Below, piece by piece: positions 1 through 8,321 of a stretch of 64,000 nucleotides of DNA (the stretch's first letter is position 1; each line of letters begins with the position of its first letter). The stretch lies in contig NZ_JACIBV010000001.1 of NCBI RefSeq assembly GCF_014195505.1, positions 4,526,001 through 4,590,000 on the forward strand, read 5' to 3'. The notes under the pieces are model-generated. The model was given only the letters and a program-made list of their open reading frames with translations. It was not told the DNA's origin and searched no databases. Position numbers and translations under genes: made by a program. This DNA is from Nonomuraea dietziae. Lineage in GTDB: Bacteria; Actinomycetota; Actinomycetes; Streptosporangiales; Streptosporangiaceae.

Positions 1-184
1 ACGGCACGCCGAGCAGGTGACGCCCGTCGTGCATCAGCTCGTGCAGGAACGTACCGGTCTGCGAGATCGCGCCGTTGTCCATCAGGACGAGGTAGGCGAG
101 CAGCATCAGAACGGGCACGGCCAGCAGCCAGCGCGCAAGACGGTGGAGCGGAATCGGGTTCGCAGACGTGGACAGACCACTCAT
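1..184 (-). CDS. cbtB: CbtB-type cobalt transporter subunit (partial, 3' end outside window)
   Basis: Sixty-one N-terminal codons are visible on the minus strand; the stop lies beyond base 1. After a short polar start comes one hydrophobic membrane segment (about residues 17-34), then the stretch FLHELMHDGRHLLGVP, the histidine-rich signature of CbtB. CbtB is a small single-pass protein that partners the larger CbtA in B12-regulated cobalt uptake; the histidines are thought to bind the metal. The ATG (182-184) is preceded by a GAGGAG ribosome site (about 190-195) and, further upstream, by a cobalamin riboswitch, which independently supports the assignment. A cbtA gene would be expected just beyond the left edge. 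Confidence 0.88.
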   Translation of the reverse strand, partial: MSGLSTSANPIPLHRLARWLLAVPVLMLLAYLVLMDNGAISQTGTFLHELMHDGRHLLGVP

Positions 185-221
185 GTAGAGCCTCCTCAGG
201 GATGACGCGTCCCGCTAGGTG

Positions 222-312
222 AGGTCGCAGCGGTCAGGTGACCTGGCTCCCGAGGTTGTGGCCCCGGATACAGTGGCGCGTCCGCACCGGCATCTCACCG
301 GATTTCCCCTGA
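222..312 (-). promoter_or_regulatory. Cobalamin (B12) riboswitch upstream of cbtB
   Basis: Read on the minus strand, the conserved blocks occur in the canonical order: GGGGAAATCCGGTGAGA (about 293-309), GACGCGCCACTGTA (about 269-282, with the invariant GCCACTGT at 270-277) and a B12-box match AGCCAGGTCACCTGAC (233-248). The leader ends about 40 bases before the cbtB Shine-Dalgarno. These are the hallmark elements of the adenosylcobalamin aptamer, which normally lowers expression of cobalt/B12 uptake genes when cobalamin is plentiful. Boundaries are approximate, and I could not fold the expression platform. Confidence 0.88.
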
Positions 313-376
313 TTCGCCGCGAAATCTCCCGGAACGTATCTCTTCCTCCGGATCTCGTCAACATCGACGGCGCTTA

Positions 377-390
377 TGACAACGTTGCCA
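377..390. promoter_or_regulatory. Candidate LacI-family operator upstream of the mannosidase operon
   Basis: The sequence TGACAACGTTGCCA is a palindrome at 12 of 14 positions with a perfect CAACGTTG core. A central CpG inside such a dyad is typical of LacI/GalR-family operators. It sits about 60 bases before the GTG start of the alpha-mannosidase gene. No LacI gene is adjacent, so the regulator would act from elsewhere; the LacI gene near 63 kb has a different operator sequence. Confidence 0.4.
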
Positions 391-448
391 TTGATCTTTC
401 GAAGACCTAGGGTGACGGCGACAGAGCCCCGCCCCCAAGGGAGAGTCA

Positions 449-3400
449 GTGCCCGCACGTCTGTTGTCAGCCGAGTCGACCGACCTGTTCGTGGGGACGG
501 AGGCACAGCCCCATCAGGTGTTGCGCGTCACCGCCGAGCAGGGCGAGCGCGAGGCCGAGGTGGTGGTGCGCGGCGACGGGGTGGCCGTGGCGGGCCGCGC
601 GGTGGTGCCGGGCGGGAACGCGACCGTCGTCGTCGAGGTCCCGCTGGCGGTGAGCGCCCCCCCGGGCTCGACGGTGCCGTGCGCCGTCTCCGCGGGTGAC
701 AACACTCTCACCGTGGACGTCACGGTCGAGGAGCCCGGCTGGACGATGCACATGGTGTCGCACTTCCACTACGACCCCGTGTGGTGGAACACGCAGGCGG
801 CCTACACCAGCCCGTGGGAGTTCCTCTCCGGCGACGCCACCACCAGGCCGCTGTGGGAGGGCAACGCTTTCGCGCTGGTCGAGGCGCACCTGGCGCTGGC
901 CGAGCGCGACCCCGACTACAAGTTCGTGCTCGCCGAGATCGACTACCTCAAGCCGTTCTTCGACCTCCACCCCGAGCGCAGGACACAGCTGCGCCGCCTC
1001 ATGGCCGAGGGCAGGGTCGAGCTGATGGGCGGCACCTACAACGAGCCCAACACCAACCTGACCGGCGCCGAGACCACGATCCGCAACATCGTCTACGGCA
1101 TCGGCTACCAGCGCGACATCCTCGGCGGCGTGCCGCGCACCGCCTGGCAGCTCGACTCGTTCGGCCACGACCCGCAGTTCCCCGGCTACCTCGCGGCGGC
1201 CGGACTGACCGGCAGCGCGTGGGCGCGCGGCCCCTTCCACCAGTGGGGCCCGATCAACAAGAACTTCGGGCAGGCGCACGACGACGCCACGCTCATGCAG
1301 TTCCCCAGCGAGTTCGAGTGGATCTCCCCCTCGGGGCTCGGCGTCGTGACGCACTACATGCCCGCCCACTACTCGGCGGGCTGGTGGATGGACTCCTCCG
1401 CGACGCTTGAGGAGGCGAGCCGGGCGGTCCACGAGCTGTTCAGGGCGCTGAAGCCGGTCGCGGCGACCAGGAACGTCCTGCTGCCCGTCGGCACCGACTA
1501 CACCCCGCCGAACAAGTGGGTCACCGAGATCCACCGGTCATGGGCCGAGCGCTACGTCTGGCCGCGGTTCGTGTGCGCGGTGCCGCACGACTTCTTCGCC
1601 GCGGTCCACGCCGAGACCAGCGCCTTCAGCCCCCAGACGCGCGACATGAACCCGGTCTACACCGGCAAGGACGTCTCCTACATCGACACCAAGCAGGCCC
1701 AGCGCGCCGCCGAGGTGGCCGCGCTCGACGCCGAGCGGCTGGCCGCCTTCGCGTCGCTGCTCGGCCTTGGCCGCTACCCGCACGTGGCGATGGACAAGGT
1801 GTGGCGCCAGCTGGCCTACGGCGCGCACCACGACGCGATCACCGGTTCGGAGTCCGACCAGGTCTACCTCGACCTGCTCACCGGCTGGCGCGAGGCCTAC
1901 GACCTGGCCGCGGACGCCCGCGACAGGGCCCTCGACGCGCTCGCGGCCCGGGTGGAGGCCGACGGCCGCGCCGTGGTGGTCGCCAACACGCTCTCCTTCG
2001 CCCGAGACGGCGTGGTCCGCGTGCGGCTGGAGCCGGGGCTGCGCGTCGACGCCCCTTCGGTCGCCGAGGACGGCACGCAGGTCTTCCTGGCGAAGGACGT
2101 GCCGTCCATGGGCTGGAGGAGCTTCCCTGTCGTCGAGGGCGAGGCCGAGGGCTGGACCTCCGTCGAGGGCCACACCATCGAGAACGACCTGTGGCGCCTC
2201 ACCGCCGACCCCGCGCGCGGCGGCGCCCTCACCTCCGTCCTGCGCGAAGGGCGCGAGCTCCTCACCGGGCTCGGCAACGAGCTGCGCCTGTACGACGAGT
2301 ACCCCCAGCACCCCGACATGGGCGAGGGCCCATGGCACCTGATGCCCACCGGCCGCGTCACCGCCTCGGGCGACACCACCGCCGAGGTCAGGGCGCAGAC
2401 CAGCCCGCTCGGCGCTCGCCTGATCGTCACCGGCGCGCTCGGCGAGCTCACCTACGAGCAGACCGTCACGCTCGTCGCCGACAGGGTCGAGTTCGCCACC
2501 CGCGTCCTCGACTACTCGGGCGCCGACCGGCTGCTGCGCGTGCGCTTCCCCGCCCACGTCCCCGGCGCGCTTCCCGTCTCCGACGTGGCCGGCGCGGTCG
2601 TGGGCAGGGGCTTCGCGCTGCCCGACACCGACGCGGCCGAGCATCCCTGGACACTGGACAACCCGGCCAACACGTGGTTCGGCCTCTCCTCCACCGCCAG
2701 GGTGGATCTCGGCGGCGCGGGAGCGCGCGCGATCGGCGTGGCCGAGATCGTCGCCGCCTCCGAAGCCGCGGCTCCCGAGGCCCGCGACCTGGTCGTGGCG
2801 CTGGCCAGGGTCGGCGTCACCGCGACCACCTCGACGGCCTCGGGCAGCAGGTACGGCTGGCTCGCCGTCGACTCCAACCTGCCCGACGTCCGGATCGTCC
2901 TGGGCGGGCCCGACGTGAACCCGCTGGCCGCCGAGCTGCTCGCGCGCAGCGACCCCGCCTACCTCGACGCGCTGAAATCGGGCGCGAGCAGGGTGTGGGT
3001 GCCCGCGGAGCGTCCGCTGGCCGAGGTGTGGCGGCCCAGCGCCGACCTGCGCGACGTGCGCGCGCTGCCCGCGCTGATCGTGGCCGACCCCGGCGACCCG
3101 CTGCTGGACGGCGCGGTCATCCACGCCACCTGCCCGCTGGGCGAGGAGGTGCTGGAGGACAGGACGGTCGCGCTGCTCACCTACGGCCTGCCGGGCTTCG
3201 CCGTCGATCCCTCGGGGGCGCTGCACCTGTCGCTGATGCGGTCGTGCACGGGGTGGCCCTCGGGGGTGTGGGTGGACCCGCCGCGCCGTACGACGCCTGA
3301 CGGGTCGGGCTTCCAGCTCCAGCACTGGACGCACGAGTTCTCCTACGCGCTGGCGGCAGGCGACGGTGACTGGCGCGCGCTCGCGCTCCCCTCGGCGGGG

Positions 3401-4561
3401 CAGGAGTTCATCACCCCGCTGCTGCCGCGCGTGGTCTCCGCGCAGGACGGCGACCTGCCACCCTCGCACTCGCTGCTGCGCGCGGACCCGCCTCGTGAGG
3501 TGCTGTTCAGCACGGTCAAGGCCACGGGCAACCCGCTGGCGCACGGTACGACGGCCTCCGGGGACGGCGTGACGATCAGGCTCGCCGAGTCCACGGGGCT
3601 GGGCACGAGCGCCGCGCTGCACTCGCCCGTGCTCGACCTAGGCGGCCTGACCACGTCGGACCTGCTCGAGACCCCCGGCGAGCCCGCCGACCCTGGAGAG
3701 CTGCGGCTCGCGGGCTCCGAGGTCGCCACCTTCCTGACGCCCGCGCCGCTCCACGCGGAAGGCGAGGAACTGGGCATGACCGCCGAGCTCGCCCAGCCCG
3801 TTCACAGCCGCTACTGGCTGCACAACAAGGGCCCCGCGCCGCTCGGCTACCTGCCCGTGAGCATCGCCGCCTCCCCCGGCCTGGTCACCTCGCGCGAGCC
3901 GTTCGAGCTGGACGTCGTGCTCTCCTCCCACCTGGTCGACACCGCCCACGAGGGCGTGGTCACCGTGGACCTGCCCGACGGCTGGAGCGCCTCCCCCGCG
4001 CGGCGCGTCTTCCGCCTCGAACCGGGGGGCCACGTCCGCTTCCCCGTCACCGTCACGCCCGGCCCAGGAGCGGGAGACGGCCTCCAGTTCATCGCCGTCC
4101 GCACCGACACGGACGGGCAGCTCGTGGAAGACGTCGTCACGGTCGCCCCCGGCGACGCCCCCGAGCTGCCCGCGCCGATCGCGACCGTCCCCGAGGACGG
4201 CGTGGCCGCCCAGGGCGCCGAGAGCGCGCAGGCCCTGCCCACGGGGCTGACCGTCACCCCCGTCACCGAGTCGCTCTCCCTGCGTCCCGGCGACACGACC
4301 ACCCTGGTCGTACGGCTGGCGAACACCACGGCAGGGGCCATCAGGGGCGAGGCGCAGCTGGCCTCGCCGTACGGGACGTGGGAGCTGCTCCCCTCGGTCA
4401 TCCAGGCGTTCACCGTCGCGCCCGGCTCCGAGGCGGAGGTCCGCTTCCCCGTCACGGTCCCCGCCGACGCCGCCGAACTCCGCTCGTGGGCGCTGGCCAA
4501 GGTCATGTGGTTCGGCCGCTGCCAGTACGCTCCCGCCGTCCCCCTGGAGGTCACCCGATGA
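449..4561 (+). CDS. GH38 alpha-mannosidase, extended form
   Basis: This 1,370-residue protein hydrolyses alpha-mannosides with a retaining mechanism. The family 38 metal-binding and catalytic motifs are present: HFHYDPVWW near residue 105 (His/Asp zinc ligands), WQLDSFGHD near 233 whose Asp is the expected nucleophile, and HHDAITG near 460 with the last zinc ligand. A mid-section of middle and C-terminal mannosidase beta domains follows, and the last ~220 residues look like an NEW3/CARDB-type beta-sandwich. It is longer than most bacterial GH38 enzymes (about 1,000 residues), mainly at both ends. No signal peptide is evident, so action may be cytoplasmic. The GTG start follows AAGGGAGAG. The stop overlaps the next gene's start as ATGA, so translation is probably coupled. 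Confidence 0.9.
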   Translation: MPARLLSAESTDLFVGTEAQPHQVLRVTAEQGEREAEVVVRGDGVAVAGRAVVPGGNATVVVEVPLAVSAPPGSTVPCAVSAGDNTLTVDVTVEEPGWTMHMVSHFHYDPVWWNTQAAYTSPWEFLSGDATTRPLWEGNAFALVEAHLALAERDPDYKFVLAEIDYLKPFFDLHPERRTQLRRLMAEGRVELMGGTYNEPNTNLTGAETTIRNIVYGIGYQRDILGGVPRTAWQLDSFGHDPQFPGYLAAAGLTGSAWARGPFHQWGPINKNFGQAHDDATLMQFPSEFEWISPSGLGVVTHYMPAHYSAGWWMDSSATLEEASRAVHELFRALKPVAATRNVLLPVGTDYTPPNKWVTEIHRSWAERYVWPRFVCAVPHDFFAAVHAETSAFSPQTRDMNPVYTGKDVSYIDTKQAQRAAEVAALDAERLAAFASLLGLGRYPHVAMDKVWRQLAYGAHHDAITGSESDQVYLDLLTGWREAYDLAADARDRALDALAARVEADGRAVVVANTLSFARDGVVRVRLEPGLRVDAPSVAEDGTQVFLAKDVPSMGWRSFPVVEGEAEGWTSVEGHTIENDLWRLTADPARGGALTSVLREGRELLTGLGNELRLYDEYPQHPDMGEGPWHLMPTGRVTASGDTTAEVRAQTSPLGARLIVTGALGELTYEQTVTLVADRVEFATRVLDYSGADRLLRVRFPAHVPGALPVSDVAGAVVGRGFALPDTDAAEHPWTLDNPANTWFGLSSTARVDLGGAGARAIGVAEIVAASEAAAPEARDLVVALARVGVTATTSTASGSRYGWLAVDSNLPDVRIVLGGPDVNPLAAELLARSDPAYLDALKSGASRVWVPAERPLAEVWRPSADLRDVRALPALIVADPGDPLLDGAVIHATCPLGEEVLEDRTVALLTYGLPGFAVDPSGALHLSLMRSCTGWPSGVWVDPPRRTTPDGSGFQLQHWTHEFSYALAAGDGDWRALALPSAGQEFITPLLPRVVSAQDGDLPPSHSLLRADPPREVLFSTVKATGNPLAHGTTASGDGVTIRLAESTGLGTSAALHSPVLDLGGLTTSDLLETPGEPADPGELRLAGSEVATFLTPAPLHAEGEELGMTAELAQPVHSRYWLHNKGPAPLGYLPVSIAASPGLVTSREPFELDVVLSSHLVDTAHEGVVTVDLPDGWSASPARRVFRLEPGGHVRFPVTVTPGPGAGDGLQFIAVRTDTDGQLVEDVVTVAPGDAPELPAPIATVPEDGVAAQGAESAQALPTGLTVTPVTESLSLRPGDTTTLVVRLANTTAGAIRGEAQLASPYGTWELLPSVIQAFTVAPGSEAEVRFPVTVPADAAELRSWALAKVMWFGRCQYAPAVPLEVTR

Positions 4562-5433
4562 TCGGGCTCGTCGACGGCCAGGCCGTCCCCCGCGACGTCC
4601 TGGACACCCGGCTCCGCGACCTGAGGCGGGGCCCGCTTCACGCCGCCCTGCCCGTCCCCGGCAGTTCGGAGGAGCGCCAGATGGCCCGCTGGGTCACCCA
4701 GGTGATCCTGACCGAGGTGCTGTGCGAGCGGGAGGCGCTGTCCAGAGGGCTCGCGCCGCTGGAGGGTCCGCCGCTCGACCGGCTCGCCGCCGTCGAGCTC
4801 GGCTCCATCAACGCCGCCGCCTACAACGGCAGCCCATGGGTGCGGGCCGTCCACCAGGCCGTGACCGCCTCGGCCGAGGTGCCCTCCGCCTGGTCGTCCG
4901 CCCCACCTCCGCCCGCCCCAACGCTCCACCGGGTACGGCACGCCCTCTTCGCCGACCCGGCGGAGGCGGCGGCCGCGACACCGGCCGACCTGGAGCCGCT
5001 CGGCGCGATCCCGCTCGGCTCGCTGCCGTCCGCGATCGCGCAGGCGGTGCGCGGCACGCCGTACGGCACGCTCGCAGGACCCGTCCGCGACGCACTCGGC
5101 TGGCACGTCGCCCTCGCCGAACCCGCGGCCCCCGCCCCGGAGCCCACCGCCCTTGGGCCCGCCGCTCCGCAGTCCGCCGCACCGCAGTCCGCCGCACCGC
5201 AGTCCGCCGCTCCGCGGTCCTCTGCTCCGCGGTCCTCTGCTCCGCGGTCCTCTGCTCCGCGGTCCTCTGCTTCGGAGCCCACGGCCCCGGCGTCCGCCGC
5301 CCTCGTGGCCGCCGCCAGGAGGCGGGCCTTCGTCCAATGGCTCGACGTGCAGCGCGCCACCCGCGTGCGGCTCGTCCACGGCCTCGAACATCCTGGCGAC
5401 CCCCGCCAGCCCGACAACCACCACAAGCACTGA
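4558..5433 (+). CDS. Uncharacterised protein with weak parvulin-like segment and a pentapeptide repeat linker
   Basis: I do not recognise a firm function. The 291-residue product starts at an ATG overlapping the mannosidase stop (ATGA). Residues 1-120 are mostly helical and alanine/leucine-rich. Around residues 160-195 the stretch GTLAGPVRDALGWHVALAE resembles the end of parvulin-type peptidyl-prolyl isomerase domains (GPV...GWH). This is followed by a low-complexity Ala/Pro/Ser linker made of seven pentapeptide repeats, then a short basic C-terminus ending in a His-rich tail (DNHHKH). It has no signal peptide and no transmembrane segment. Its position between a mannosidase and a ROK kinase, with one-base or four-base overlaps on both sides, says it is co-translated with glycan catabolism genes. 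Confidence 0.7.
   Translation: MIGLVDGQAVPRDVLDTRLRDLRRGPLHAALPVPGSSEERQMARWVTQVILTEVLCEREALSRGLAPLEGPPLDRLAAVELGSINAAAYNGSPWVRAVHQAVTASAEVPSAWSSAPPPPAPTLHRVRHALFADPAEAAAATPADLEPLGAIPLGSLPSAIAQAVRGTPYGTLAGPVRDALGWHVALAEPAAPAPEPTALGPAAPQSAAPQSAAPQSAAPRSSAPRSSAPRSSAPRSSASEPTAPASAALVAAARRRAFVQWLDVQRATRVRLVHGLEHPGDPRQPDNHHKH
5167..5271 (+). repeat. Seven tandem 15-bp repeats inside the coding region
   Basis: Three copies of CCGCAGTCCGCCGCN (5167-5211) are followed by four identical copies of CCGCGGTCCTCTGCT (5212-5271). Each unit encodes five residues, so copy-number change would not shift the frame. The last four copies are exact, which indicates recent expansion. Confidence 0.95.
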
Positions 5434-6371
5434 TGACTCACGTACTCGCCATTGACATCGGCGGCACCAAGCTCGCCGCGGCCCTCGTCGACCGCTCGGG
5501 CGCCGTCCTGCGCTCCTCCACCGTGCCCACCCCGCGCGAGGACGTCTTCGGCGCCCTCACCCTGCTCATCACCGAGGTCATCGCCGACGGCCCTGCTCCC
5601 GTCGCGGTCGGCATCGGCTGCGCGGGCCCGCTCAACCTCGCCTCCGGCACGGTGAGCCCCGTCAACATCACCAGCTGGCGGGAGTTCCCGCTGCGTGAGC
5701 GGGTGCGGGAGCTGACCGGCCTGCCCACTGTGCTCGCGGGCGACGCCCAGTGCTTCGCGCTGGGCGAGCACTGGCTGGGCATGGGCGGCGAGAGCGCGTC
5801 CATGCTGGGCATCGTGGTGTCCACCGGCATCGGCGGCGGCCTGGTGATCGGCGGCGCGCCGCTCCTCGGCCCCACGGGCAACGCCGGACATGTCGGTCAC
5901 ATGACCGTCAATCCCGACGGCGACCCGTGCCCCTGCGGCAGCAGAGGGTGCGTGGAGAGCTACGCCAGCGGGCCCAACCTGGTCCGATGGGCCCTGGCCA
6001 ACGGCTGGACGGCGGGCCCATCACCGGACGGCGCGATGCTGGCCAGGGACGCGGCCTCGGGGCACCCCGTGGCGCGGGCCACCTTCGAGAGAGGCGCCCG
6101 CGCGCTGGCTGCGATGATCGTCTCGACGGCGGCCGCCATCGAGGTCACGCATGTGGTGATCGGCGGCGGCGTCGCCAACGCGGGCCCCGTGCTGTTCGAC
6201 CCGCTGGAGCGGGCGATGGACGAGCTGGCGGGCTTCGCCTTCGTCAGAGCCGTCGAGATCCGCCGCTCGAAGCTGGGAGTGCAGGCCGCTCTGGCGGGGG
6301 CTGCCAAGCTGGCGTGGTCGAGCGGAGTGGCTACTGCCGCTCCGCCGCCTGGGCCTCACGACGCTCGATGA
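5433..6371 (+). CDS. ROK-family sugar kinase
   Basis: The 312-residue protein opens with the ASKHA phosphate-binding motif LAIDIGGTKLAAALVD (residues 5-20). It contains the second phosphate loop STGIGGGLVIGG (about 130-141) and the ROK zinc-binding signature GHMTVNPDGDPCPCGSRGC followed by VE (about 152-172), whose His and three Cys bind zinc. It lacks an N-terminal DNA-binding helix-turn-helix, so it is a kinase (glucokinase/mannokinase/ManNAc-kinase type) and not a ROK repressor. The ATG overlaps the preceding stop by one base. Last in a three-gene operon, it plausibly phosphorylates a monosaccharide released by the mannosidase; mannose is an inference. Confidence 0.88.
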   Translation: MTHVLAIDIGGTKLAAALVDRSGAVLRSSTVPTPREDVFGALTLLITEVIADGPAPVAVGIGCAGPLNLASGTVSPVNITSWREFPLRERVRELTGLPTVLAGDAQCFALGEHWLGMGGESASMLGIVVSTGIGGGLVIGGAPLLGPTGNAGHVGHMTVNPDGDPCPCGSRGCVESYASGPNLVRWALANGWTAGPSPDGAMLARDAASGHPVARATFERGARALAAMIVSTAAAIEVTHVVIGGGVANAGPVLFDPLERAMDELAGFAFVRAVEIRRSKLGVQAALAGAAKLAWSSGVATAAPPPGPHDAR

Positions 6372-6513
6372 TCCGCCGGGTGTAGGGGATGACTTCCACG
6401 ACCTTCGCCCCGAGGAAGGCACCCGCGAACGCGAGCAGGATGAGAACGAAGGGGCTCGTGGAGAACCCGTTCAGGGTCACGAAAACCTGCAGCATCGCAT
6501 CGAACAGCGGCAT
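6331..6513 (-). CDS. Small single-pass membrane protein of unknown function
   Basis: This 60-residue ORF has strongly G/C-ending codons like its neighbours, which supports it being real. Residues about 18-40 form one hydrophobic segment, followed by a basic/acidic helix (YTRRIIERREAQAAERQ) likely to face the cytoplasm. The ATG (6511-6513) has GGAG about eight bases upstream. It is convergent with the ROK kinase gene and overlaps its last 41 bases. It may be transcribed from purH read-through or from its own promoter. Function unknown. Confidence 0.65.
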   Translation of the reverse strand: MPLFDAMLQVFVTLNGFSTSPFVLILLAFAGAFLGAKVVEVIPYTRRIIERREAQAAERQ

Positions 6514-6626
6514 ATGCGGACTCCGGGGGAAGAATCAGGCGGGAAAGCACTCACCTTAACCGGCGTCTCAGGATGCTCGGAGCGCTTTACACCTCCCCCT
6601 TCCGCCACTGTCCTGTCCCCTTGTCA

Positions 6627-6776
6627 CGGCCACCGCTGTGTGCAGAAGCGGTGGCCGCGAAAGCGGGCCGTCCTCCCGCCTCGGATCTCACCGCCATGTC
6701 ACGGCCGCCGCTCCGTGCTGGAGCGGTGGCCCTTTCGACTCCACGGCCACCGCTCCGCGTCCGAGCGGCGGCCGTG
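6627..6776. repeat. Three consecutive related hairpins downstream of purH
   Basis: Three inverted repeats share the same arm sequence (CGGCCACCGCT-like). Hairpin 1 has perfect 11-bp arms 6627-6637/6647-6657. Hairpin 2 has 12-bp arms 6703-6714/6720-6731 with one G-T pair. Hairpin 3 has 14-bp arms 6742-6755/6763-6776 with one mismatch. They lie just past the purH stop on the minus strand and could form a stacked terminator or mRNA-stabilising structure. Confidence 0.8.
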
Positions 6777-6788
6777 CCCTCCTCTGGA

Positions 6789-8321
6789 TCAGTGGAAGAA
6801 GTGGCGGGTGCCGGTGAAGTAGAGGGTCACCCCGGCCTTCTCGCAGGCCGCGACGACCTCGTCGTCCCTGATCGAGCCGCCCGGCTCGACGATGGCCTTC
6901 ACGCCCGCCTCGATGAGCACCTCGGGCCCGTCAGCGAAGGGGAAGAAGGCGTCGGAGGCGGCCACGGAGCCCGCCGCCCGCTCGCCCGCGCGGGTGACCG
7001 CGAGGCGGCAGGAGTCGACGCGGTTGACCTGACCCATGCCGACGCCGACCGTCGCCCCGGCCGAGGCCAGCACGATCGCGTTGGACTTCACCGAACGGCA
7101 GGCCCTCCAGGCGAAGTCGAGCTCCTCCAGCAGTTCGGGCGAGGCCGGCTCGCCCGTCTTGAGCTCCCACGCGGCAGGGGCGTCGCCCGGCGCGTCGATC
7201 CTGTCGGCGGTCTGCACCAGCAGGCCGCCGTCGATCCTGCGGAACTCGGTGGTGTTGGACGGCCGGTCCGGGCAGCGCAGCAGGCGCAGGTTCTTCTTCT
7301 GGGTGAGGACGGCCAGCGCCTCGTCGGCGAACGCGGGAGCCACCACGACCTCGGTGAACACCTCGGCGATCTGCTTGGCCAGCTCGACGCTCACCTCACC
7401 GTTGACCGCGATGACGCCTCCGTAGGCCGACACGGGGTCGCAGGCGTGGGCCTTGCGATGCGCCTCGGCGACGTCGGAGCCGACCGCGATGCCGCAGGGG
7501 TTCTGGTGCTTGATGATCGCGACGCACGGGTCTTCGAAGTCCCACGCGGCCCGCCACGCGGCGTCGGCGTCGAGGTAGTTGTTGTAGGACATCTCCTTGC
7601 CGTGCAGCTGCTCGGCGTTGGCGAGGCCGCCGCTCTCCGAGACGAGGAGCGCGGCCTGCTGGTGCGGGTTCTCGCCGTAGCGCAGGACACTCTTGAGCTG
7701 CCCTGCCGCCCCGCTGAAGACGTTGTCGCCGGTGTAGGTCGAGGAGAACCAGTTGGCCACGGCCACGTCGTAGGCGGCGGTGTGCGCGTAGGCGCGCCCC
7801 GCCATGCGCCTGCGCTCCTCGAGAGTGAACCCGCCCTGCTCCAGCGCCTGGTAGATCTCGCCGTAGGAGGCGGTGTCGACGACGACGGCGCAGGTGGCGT
7901 GGTTCTTGGCGGCGCCGCGGATCATCGCGGGCCCGCCGATGTCGATCTGCTCGACGCACTCGGCGTCGGAGGCGCCCGAGGCCACGGTCTCCTGGAACGG
8001 GTAGAGGTTGACGACCACGAGCTGGAACGGGTCGATCTCCAGCTCCTCGAGCTGGGCGACGTGGTGCGGCTTGGTGAGGTCGGCCAGCAGTCCCGCGTGG
8101 ACGCGCGGGTGGAGCGTCTTGACCCTGCCGTCGAGACACTCGGGGAAGCCGGTCAGCTGCTCGACCTTGGTGACGGGCACGCCGTACGAGGCGATGGCCG
8201 CCGCGGTGCCGCCGGTCGAGACGATCTCCACCCCCGCGGTGTCGAGCGCACGGGCCAGCTCCTCCAGCCCGGACTTGTCGTACACCGCGATCAACGCGCG
8301 CCGGATGGCAATGCGGCTCAC
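6789..8321 (-). CDS. purH: Bifunctional AICAR formyltransferase / IMP cyclohydrolase
   Basis: This enzyme catalyses the last two steps of IMP synthesis: formylation of AICAR and closure of FAICAR to IMP. The 510-residue length is normal for PurH. The N-terminal cyclohydrolase (MGS-like) domain shows ALIAVYDKSGLEELARAL and STGGTAAAI, and VKTLHPRVHAGLL marks its conserved loop. The C-terminal formyltransferase domain includes the KSNAIVLA segment (near residue 425) and the HFFH carboxy end. The GTG start overlaps the purN stop (GTGA), so the two purine genes are translationally coupled. Confidence 0.97.
   Translation of the reverse strand: MSRIAIRRALIAVYDKSGLEELARALDTAGVEIVSTGGTAAAIASYGVPVTKVEQLTGFPECLDGRVKTLHPRVHAGLLADLTKPHHVAQLEELEIDPFQLVVVNLYPFQETVASGASDAECVEQIDIGGPAMIRGAAKNHATCAVVVDTASYGEIYQALEQGGFTLEERRRMAGRAYAHTAAYDVAVANWFSSTYTGDNVFSGAAGQLKSVLRYGENPHQQAALLVSESGGLANAEQLHGKEMSYNNYLDADAAWRAAWDFEDPCVAIIKHQNPCGIAVGSDVAEAHRKAHACDPVSAYGGVIAVNGEVSVELAKQIAEVFTEVVVAPAFADEALAVLTQKKNLRLLRCPDRPSNTTEFRRIDGGLLVQTADRIDAPGDAPAAWELKTGEPASPELLEELDFAWRACRSVKSNAIVLASAGATVGVGMGQVNRVDSCRLAVTRAGERAAGSVAASDAFFPFADGPEVLIEAGVKAIVEPGGSIRDDEVVAACEKAGVTLYFTGTRHFFH

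Noticed and set aside
5167..5271. Tandem 15-bp repeats as a CRISPR-like array
   Set aside because: Units are contiguous without spacers and keep the reading frame; it is a coding repeat.
4821..5900. Long minus-strand frames opposite the mannosidase operon
   Set aside because: They are Ala/Arg/Gly-rich shadows produced by the GC bias; the plus-strand genes have coupled starts, ribosome sites and catalytic motifs.
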